NCBI RefSeq assembly: GCF_004802635.2
Contig: NZ_CP046052.1
Location: forward strand, 4,146,001 to 4,210,000
Direction of reading: 5' to 3'
DNA length: 64,000 bases
From: Methylocystis heyeri
GTDB lineage: Bacteria > Pseudomonadota > Alphaproteobacteria > Rhizobiales > Beijerinckiaceae
The notes beneath the pieces were generated by a model. The model was not told where the DNA came from. It saw only the letters and a program-made list of their open reading frames with translations, and did not search any database. Of the stretch, positions 58,752 through 64,000 are shown piece after piece; within the stretch, counting starts at the first letter, position 1, and every line of letters starts with the position of its first letter. A program made the position numbers and the translations under genes.

Positions 58752-59561
58752 TCACGCCGGGGTCAATATTTCGCCTTTGCCATAGACCGCGGTGTCGCCT
58801 GCAAAGCGCCTGAGCTTTTGCGTCATCAGGCGCGCAGCGCGCCGGCTGTCCTCGGCGAGGGCTTTCGAGAACAGCCGCGCGAAGGTGAAATTATGCGCGC
58901 CGCAATCGACATAGGTGGGACCGAAATCCACCGGCTGCGCCAGCACCAGCGAGGCGCGCTTGTTGAGATAGCCGACGCGCCCTTCCGCCGTCCCCAGCGC
59001 GATGATCGTTCCGGCGATGGCGCGTGAGCCGAGATCCTCGCCGACGTCGCCCTCGATCAGAATGACGCCGCGGCGAAGACGATCGCCCGCTCTGCAGCCG
59101 GCGCTGCCGCGCACGACAATGCGACCGCCCGCCATGCCGGCGATTTCGCCGGGCAGGGGCGCGCCGAGAAAATCGCCGCAATCGCCGTCGATGTCGATAT
59201 GGCCTCCCGCCATGCCGCTGGCGGCGTAAGGGCCGGCGTCGCCGACCACGGTGATTTGTCCGCCGAGGGCGTTGCGGCCGAGCTGCGCTCCGACGTCGCC
59301 CTCGACATAGATCGAGAAGCCGGGCAGCAGCTTGGCGCCGAGGAGGTCGAAGCGTTCCGATCCTCCTTCGAAGTGAAGGTTGGCGGGGTCGCCCGAGCGC
59401 ACCTTGAAGTAGTCGCCGACCCTGGCTCCGACCTTGGTCGTCCCAATCTCGATCGCCTCGATTTCCTTGACCGTGCGCCCGACAAGGCGGTCCGGCGTAA
59501 GCTTCGAGAGATCCAGTCTTTGCTCCGGTTCCCGGCGGAGCGCGAAAAGCAGCGGCTTCAC
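58752..59561 (-). CDS. fhcC: formyltransferase/hydrolase complex subunit C
   Basis: A 269-residue beta-helix protein homologous to FwdC/GltB C-terminal domains. Repeated Gly-rich strands are evident: GGQITVVGDAGPYAASGMAG, GHIDIDGDCGDFLGAP and GGRIVVRGSAGCRAGDRL, ending with DCGAHNFTFARLFSKAL. In the Fhc complex it is structural, supporting hydrolysis of formyl-methanofuran (formyl-dephosphomethanofuran type cofactor) to formate. The GTG at 59561 overlaps the fhcD stop as GTGA. Last gene of fhcBADC. Confidence 0.95.
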   Translation of the reverse strand: MKPLLFALRREPEQRLDLSKLTPDRLVGRTVKEIEAIEIGTTKVGARVGDYFKVRSGDPANLHFEGGSERFDLLGAKLLPGFSIYVEGDVGAQLGRNALGGQITVVGDAGPYAASGMAGGHIDIDGDCGDFLGAPLPGEIAGMAGGRIVVRGSAGCRAGDRLRRGVILIEGDVGEDLGSRAIAGTIIALGTAEGRVGYLNKRASLVLAQPVDFGPTYVDCGAHNFTFARLFSKALAEDSRRAARLMTQKLRRFAGDTAVYGKGEILTPA

Positions 59562-60466
59562 GGCAGGAGATCCTTCAGATGATAGTGGAACGGGCCAAGC
59601 TTGCCGCCGTAATTGCCGGCGCCGACGCGCTTGGCGCCGGTTTTCGGACCGAGCGCGATGATCGCCTTGAGGCCGGCGCGCATGGCGTTCGAGACTGCGG
59701 CGTCGCTCAATCCGTCGATGACGATTTCGAGCACGCAGCCGATGTCGGGATCGAGGACGCTGGTCCCGAGGCCGCTGAGGGTGGGGCAATAGGCGTCATT
59801 GGTGGAGGCGCCCATGCCCTTATATTTCGAGCCGACCTTGGAGCCCGAGCGGACGATGCCGCCCGGGAAGGGCGTAATGGCGTCCGGCACGGCGCGAATC
59901 GCCTCGACGCCCGCCTCGGTCGCCCGCATGGTGCTTTCCCAATCCGGGCCCATCACGAGCAGATTGCCGCCGCCGACGCATTTCTTGGTGAGGCCGACCT
60001 TGCTCTCCACCAGGAACTCGCCGTCCATGACCGGCACGCGCCAATAGCGCCGGCCGTCGATCGACTTGGCGATCTGGAAGCGGTCGCCGAACTGGCGCAC
60101 CGCGTCGCCGACTTTGATCTCGAACTCACCGTCGATGGCGCGGAACACTGCGGTTCCGGGACAGGTGAGGACGCATTGGCCGAGCCTGTTGACGAGCTGC
60201 TTTTCGGCGTCCTTCGAGGACATGGCGAAGAGCAGCACGCGCACGCCGGGGCGGCCGTCCGGAGTTTCCCTGGCCGACAGCTCCATGTCGATGCCCGCCT
60301 CGCAGCCGCATCCGATGACGGAGGTGGCGAAGCCGGTCATGGTTTGAGCTGCGGTCAGAGCCCATTTGCGGTTCGGGGCCGTGATGATCAGGCCCGTCCC
60401 GCTCATCGGGAAGGCTTCCGCGAAGCTGTCGTCGATGCGAACGCCTTTGCGAACTAATTGCGGCAT
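59558..60466 (-). CDS. fhcD: formyl-MFR:H4MPT formyltransferase (complex subunit D)
   Basis: A 302-residue Ftr homologue moving the formyl group from tetrahydromethanopterin to the methanofuran-type cofactor. It starts VRKGVRIDDSFAEAFPMSGT and contains FATSVIGCGCEAGIDMELSA, GRRYWRVPVMDGEFLVESK, KKCVGGGNLLVMG and KYKGMGASTNDAYCPTL, all characteristic Ftr blocks. The ATG at 60466 overlaps the end of fhcA by 13 bases. It is the formyltransferase partner in the Fhc complex of methylotrophs. Confidence 0.97.
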   Translation of the reverse strand: MPQLVRKGVRIDDSFAEAFPMSGTGLIITAPNRKWALTAAQTMTGFATSVIGCGCEAGIDMELSARETPDGRPGVRVLLFAMSSKDAEKQLVNRLGQCVLTCPGTAVFRAIDGEFEIKVGDAVRQFGDRFQIAKSIDGRRYWRVPVMDGEFLVESKVGLTKKCVGGGNLLVMGPDWESTMRATEAGVEAIRAVPDAITPFPGGIVRSGSKVGSKYKGMGASTNDAYCPTLSGLGTSVLDPDIGCVLEIVIDGLSDAAVSNAMRAGLKAIIALGPKTGAKRVGAGNYGGKLGPFHYHLKDLLP

Positions 60467-62091
60467 GGGACCTCCGCGAAAGCCTCTGGCGCCGGAAGAG
60501 CGGCGTCGTCGACCGCGAATATTCCGCGCGGCAGGCCGTAAAGCTTGTCGTAATAGCTGTCCAGACGCTTGTTGATGGAACTGTCGTAGCTCGGCTTGAC
60601 ATGCAGCGTCTTGCCGCGCGTGTAGCGCGTGACGGCGCCTTCCCTGACGACGAGCTCGCCGTCCTTGAAGACATAGGCCGCGTTGCGGAACATGCCGGCG
60701 CGGTCTTTTTCGTCGTCCTTGTAGATGGCGACGTCGGCGACCGAGCCCGCTCCGAGAGAGCCGCGATCCTCGAAGCCGTAGAGCTTGCGCGGAGCCGCGC
60801 GGGTCATCGTCGCAATCTCGTAGATGGTGTATTCGCGCTTGATTCCGGGCAGATTGGTCAGCGAGACCACGTCGTCGGGCAGGCGCGACAACCATTGCGC
60901 GCGCTTGTCGGCGCTCATCAGCAGCGCGAAGACCTCGGGGTAGGTGGTGAAGGGCGCGCCATTGGGGTGGTCGGTGGTGAAGAACACCCGCATAGGATCG
61001 TTGGTGAGCAGGAACAGCTCCAGTCCCGCCGCCCATTGCACCGCGTTGAAGAAATCCGAAACGCGATAGGAATAGGGCACCACGCCGACGCCGTTGCCGT
61101 CGCCGTCGAAAATAAAGCCCTTCTTTGGCCGCGCGCCCGGCAGGCTGTTGAACTGCTTCAGAACGTCCGAGGAAATCGTCACGATATCCGCGAACATCAC
61201 CTGTCCGACATCGACGGTGACGTTCGGGCTGGCGTTGATCTTCTCGGCGAATTGCGCCGCCGCCGAGGAAAAGCCGTTCTTGCCTTCCTTGCCATAGGCG
61301 TAGAACTGCACATGGGCGAGATGCAGCGGCAGTCCCTGTGAGGCGTCGATGGTGGCGAGAGCCGTCTCGACATTGCCGGGCAGGCCGAGATTGTTCATGT
61401 GCAGATGCAGGGGGTGGCGGATGCCGCTCTGGCTTACCGCGCGCTGCATGCGCTGGAAGATCTCGCGCGAGCTCAAGCCATATTCCGGCACGACGTCGTC
61501 GAGGGAGAAAGCGCGCACGTTTTTCTTGAAGGCGTCGGCGCCGCCGGCGTTGACGCATTTGACGCCGATCGCGCGCGTCGCCTCCAGCGTGGCGCCGATG
61601 TAATCGAGAACGACATTCGGGCTGTCGCCGTCGCGGAACGAGGACAAAACGAAATCCTCATTGCCGAGCACGGTGAGGAAGCCCTTGTCGATGATCGGTA
61701 TGTCCGACAGTTCGAGATGGGCGTGCAGCGCATGATGCGGCGATACGGCGGGCTCGATGACCGTCGTGTAGCCCATCTGGGCGTAGAGCCGTCCGGTCTG
61801 GAAGGTGGACCAGCCCGCCGTGGAGAGCGGGGTCTCCACCGGCCTCGCCTTGTGCGCGCGATGCGCTTCGGGCAGCAGGAGGCGGGCGGTGTTCACGCTG
61901 CCGCCCGCGATGTGGGAGTGGATGTCGATCGCGCCCGCCATCACGACATGGCCGGATACGTCGAACTCCGCGTCGGGCTTGCGCCCTTCGGGCCGCTCTA
62001 TAATGCGGCCGTCTTCAAAATAGACATCGCCAATCGCGTCGGTCCCATTGACGGGATCGACCACATGGCCGCCACGCAGGCAGGTCAGCAC
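60454..62091 (-). CDS. fhcA: formyltransferase/hydrolase complex subunit A (hydrolase)
   Basis: A 545-residue amidohydrolase-superfamily protein homologous to FwdA. Metal ligands appear in VVMAGAIDIHSHIAGG (HxH) and LHLHMNNLGLPGN plus LHLAHVQFYAYG (two His), and FTTDHPNGAPFTTYPEVFAL (Asp/His). It hydrolyses the formylated cofactor to formate, the last step of formaldehyde oxidation through tetrahydromethanopterin. The GTG at 62091 overlaps the fhcB end by seven bases. Confidence 0.97.
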   Translation of the reverse strand: MLTCLRGGHVVDPVNGTDAIGDVYFEDGRIIERPEGRKPDAEFDVSGHVVMAGAIDIHSHIAGGSVNTARLLLPEAHRAHKARPVETPLSTAGWSTFQTGRLYAQMGYTTVIEPAVSPHHALHAHLELSDIPIIDKGFLTVLGNEDFVLSSFRDGDSPNVVLDYIGATLEATRAIGVKCVNAGGADAFKKNVRAFSLDDVVPEYGLSSREIFQRMQRAVSQSGIRHPLHLHMNNLGLPGNVETALATIDASQGLPLHLAHVQFYAYGKEGKNGFSSAAAQFAEKINASPNVTVDVGQVMFADIVTISSDVLKQFNSLPGARPKKGFIFDGDGNGVGVVPYSYRVSDFFNAVQWAAGLELFLLTNDPMRVFFTTDHPNGAPFTTYPEVFALLMSADKRAQWLSRLPDDVVSLTNLPGIKREYTIYEIATMTRAAPRKLYGFEDRGSLGAGSVADVAIYKDDEKDRAGMFRNAAYVFKDGELVVREGAVTRYTRGKTLHVKPSYDSSINKRLDSYYDKLYGLPRGIFAVDDAALPAPEAFAEVPCRN

Positions 62092-63182
62092 GGCACTTCC
62101 TCCGAGAATCTGGCGCTGATCTCAACGATAGCCTCGGCGACGCTGGGCGTATCGGATGGGGCCTTGGCCCGTCTCAGCACGAATGAGCTGGTCTCCTGGG
62201 CGAGTTCGACGGCGTCGTGGGTCTCGCCCGGGCGCCCGACCTCGATATAGAGGCCGAGGCTGACGCTCGCGCCCCTGGGCGCCAGCGTTATCATGGGCAC
62301 GTCGTCGCGCGTCCAGGCCGGAGCTTCGCCGTCATAGGCCGAAATCCAGAGGGCGGCGTCGGCTTCCCCGCTGTCGACGAGTCGCCGCGCGTCGAAACGC
62401 CAAGGATCATGTTCGGGATAACCGCGTCCGAACCCGGTGCGGGGTGGGAAGCCGGTCATCCATCCGCTGACCTGAACCACGCCCGAGGCGCCGCTGCGGG
62501 CGCCGATCGGCACGCCGGTGAAGCGCGTCGTGGCGTTGAGTTCGGTGACGAGGCCCTGCAGCGCCTCGACGGCCAGTCCGTCGATCGCCGCCGCGGACCA
62601 GACCACGCCGCCGAAGCGCGCGGCCTTCAATGTCGCGGCGAGGGCGTCGATCTTCTTGGCCGCAGCGCCTTCGAGGCTGATCGGCCTGCCGCCGACGCGG
62701 GCGCGCAGGGCGCCGAGCAGGCCGGGCAGGGTCTGCGGCGTCGCCGCGAGCGTTTCGATTTCCACGCCCTCGACCTTGGCTTCGTTGCGCTTGGGGCCGA
62801 GCCAGAGAACCTTGCGCGGCGCGCCGTTGTTGAAATAGGCCGGCTGATCGAGCGCCAGACGCTCGAACAGCGCGGGCCAACGCTCCGGCAGTCCCGGACC
62901 CACCAGCAGCACGACGTCGCAGCGCACGCGCGCTTCGTTGGGCGTGGTGACGAACATACCGAAGGATCTGGTCACGTCGAGGTCGGCGAAAACGTCGTCG
63001 CACGCCAGATGGTCATAGGCGCCGCGCAGCCGCTCGGCCAGGAGAATCGCGGCGCGAGCGCCCGCCGCATCCGTGCCGAGCCCCGCGACGACCGGGAATT
63101 TCGCGGAGCCGAGAATCTGCGCCGCGCGTTGATAGGCGTCTTCGAGCGCGATGGGCGCGCCGTCGAGCGTTGCGTTGCTCAT
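62085..63182 (-). CDS. fhcB: formyltransferase/hydrolase complex subunit B
   Basis: A 365-residue protein homologous to the molybdopterin-type subunit FwdB, beginning SNATLDGAPIALEDAYQRAA. It retains the Rossmann-like folds (VVLLVGPGLPERWPALFERL; VVQVSGWMTGFPPRTGFGRG) but no CxxCxxxC iron-sulfur motif and no active-site Cys/Sec region; only three cysteines occur, two internal and one at the C-terminus. This is the known state in aerobic methylotrophs, where FhcB lost redox function and formate is made by hydrolysis. ATG 63182. First gene of the operon. Confidence 0.95.
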   Translation of the reverse strand: MSNATLDGAPIALEDAYQRAAQILGSAKFPVVAGLGTDAAGARAAILLAERLRGAYDHLACDDVFADLDVTRSFGMFVTTPNEARVRCDVVLLVGPGLPERWPALFERLALDQPAYFNNGAPRKVLWLGPKRNEAKVEGVEIETLAATPQTLPGLLGALRARVGGRPISLEGAAAKKIDALAATLKAARFGGVVWSAAAIDGLAVEALQGLVTELNATTRFTGVPIGARSGASGVVQVSGWMTGFPPRTGFGRGYPEHDPWRFDARRLVDSGEADAALWISAYDGEAPAWTRDDVPMITLAPRGASVSLGLYIEVGRPGETHDAVELAQETSSFVLRRAKAPSDTPSVAEAIVEISARFSEEVPC

Positions 63183-63631
63183 TCTTTGCCTGCCGGTTTT
63201 CCGTCTCGCCGAATTCGAATGAAGCGGCTTCGCGTCGCGCAGCGGCTTCGCCGCCGCGCTCAATGGCGCGCTCGGCGGGACCGGCGGCCGCGACTAGCAG
63301 CCATTCGCTTCGGCTTACCCCCTGAATCTGCGGTTATGCCTATCAGCCGCGACGCGCGCTGTCGAGATAGAGCGTCGCGACATTTAATTATGAGCATCTG
63401 ATTATGAGCGTCGCGGCGAGCGGTCGGGGGCTAAGTTCCTCGCCTCTACTCGGCGTCGCTCGAGCGGCGGGCTATCTCTTCTTGGAAGCCGAGGCGGGAA
63501 TTGCGCGCTTCACGTAGCCATGCTAGACAAGCCCCGAACTCGAACCTGCGCAAGCGAAGAGGCCGCGCGCCGCATTCGCTTAAATCAGCGGCGCGAGGCC
63601 TTCATTCAGAGTTCCAACTGGAGGAAACACA
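63183..63631. other. 449-base divergent control region between fhcB and pqqA
   Basis: The gap must hold both promoters. AT-richer blocks occur at 63375-63410 (with ATTTAATTATGAGC and TGATTATGAGC direct repeats) on the fhcB side. A promoter-like pair for pqqA lies at 63501-63529. No open frame with coding features was found. Confidence 0.45.
63501..63529 (+). promoter_or_regulatory. candidate sigma-70-type promoter of pqqA
   Basis: TTGCGC (63501-63506) and TAGACA (63524-63529) are separated by 17 bases, about 100 bases upstream of the pqqA ATG. Each box deviates from consensus by two to three bases, so this is a suggestion by spacing only. Confidence 0.4.
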
Positions 63632-63709
63632 ATGGCCTGGACCACCCCCGTGATCGTCGAAGTTTGCGTCGGCATGGAAATCACTTCCTACGAGTCCGCC
63701 GAGATCTAA
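63632..63709 (+). CDS. pqqA: PQQ precursor peptide PqqA
   Basis: A 25-residue peptide, MAWTTPVIVEVCVGMEITSY then ESAEI, preceded by GGAGG nine bases before the ATG. The Glu16 and Tyr20 of the E-I-T-S-Y core are the residues cross-linked by PqqE to make pyrroloquinoline quinone. The WTxPxxxEVCxGMExTxYxSAE pattern is the family signature, so identification is secure despite the size. PQQ is the cofactor of methanol and glucose dehydrogenases. No pqqB follows within the remaining ~290 bases. Confidence 0.96.
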   Translation: MAWTTPVIVEVCVGMEITSYESAEI

Positions 63710-64000
63710 CATCGGGCGGGCGCGCCGGGCGTGTCCCGGGAGCCATACGAGATTAAGCCGGCGTGGGGCTGAGCGACCGCAATGAGGTCGAAGGCTCCAC
63801 CGCCGGTTTTATTTTTTTCGCCGGCGTCCGCCTCCTGCGCCGGCCCATTGCGGATCGCAGCCGCGCCCGCCGTCCGACGCGGCAACGGCCCAATTGTTCC
63901 GGGCCGCTCTCGCGCGAGGAAATCCCGCCGGATCATGAAGGTTTGACTTAAGATAAAAGCCTGTCACCCTTTACGATGAGAATGACTCCAAAATCGCTGG
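63710..64000 (+). other. pqqA downstream region up to the window edge
   Basis: No frame with coding features is visible except a possible start at 63976 (ATG with AGA ATG ACT following) that runs off the edge after eight codons and cannot be judged. The stretch contains a T-rich segment at 63808-63818 inside short GCCGG/CCGGC arms. Confidence 0.35.

Noticed and set aside
63763..63951. 62-codon frame after pqqA
   Set aside because: Arg/Pro-rich, no ribosome site, and not similar to PqqB or any PQQ protein.

Overview
The window is GC-rich DNA from an alphaproteobacterium, most likely a methylotroph or methanotroph of the Methylocystis/Methylosinus type (inference). The lineage evidence is an LexA box of the form GTTC-N7-GTTC between ssb and uvrA, a giant growth-pole-ring-like (GPR/RgsE) protein, IalB and Omp25-type envelope proteins, and an aroA-cmk block. 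The methylotrophy evidence is a complete fhcBADC operon (formyltransferase/hydrolase of the tetrahydromethanopterin formaldehyde-oxidation pathway) beside a 25-residue pqqA gene, the precursor of the cofactor of methanol dehydrogenase. Genus cannot be proved from sequence reading alone.

Layout. 1-10.1 kb is housekeeping: partial leuB, a small exported protein, secG, pyrG, murJ, a GT2 glycosyltransferase, and the translationally coupled block aroA-cmk-gluQ. 10.2-15.0 kb is accessory: a type III restriction-modification pair whose methyltransferase has an AT-richer central third, followed by a DUF1640-like gene. 15.1-19.2 kb encodes envelope proteins: a large secreted protein of uncertain fold and a tandemly duplicated Omp25-type barrel. 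19.6-23.4 kb has tRNA-Gly(CCC), a DUF2267-like protein, lysC, ubiG and an IalB-like protein.

23.4-27.7 kb is a B12 salvage operon: a cobalamin riboswitch, a TonB-dependent receptor that looks like a siderophore receptor, a small polytopic membrane protein, and CbiZ amidohydrolase. 27.8-36.1 kb holds the 2516-residue GPR-like coiled-coil protein with seven near-identical 99-bp repeats and a divergent Hpt protein. 36.2-50.6 kb has an amino-acid-type binding protein, ssb/uvrA around an SOS box, a polysaccharide polymerase/ligase plus glycosyltransferase pair, clpS-clpA, and a DEAD-box helicase. 50.1-53.7 kb has a HIT protein, a coupled kdsB-pheA pair, a lipoprotein related to the one at 0.9 kb, and rpmG. 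54.1-58.2 kb has an NMT1-type ABC uptake system and an S53 (sedolisin) peptidase. 58.5-64 kb is the C1 block: fhcBADC and pqqA.

Intergenic space carries two families of dispersed palindromic repeats. One (three copies) looks REP-like. The other lies upstream of the HIT gene, ends on the pheA stop codon, and recurs in frame inside gluQ, where it extends the zinc-binding loop of the enzyme. No CRISPR array, insertion sequence, integrase or rRNA was seen. The least explained items are the hybrid methyltransferase, the riboswitch-controlled receptor/membrane protein pair, the repeat-bearing gluQ and the giant repeat protein.
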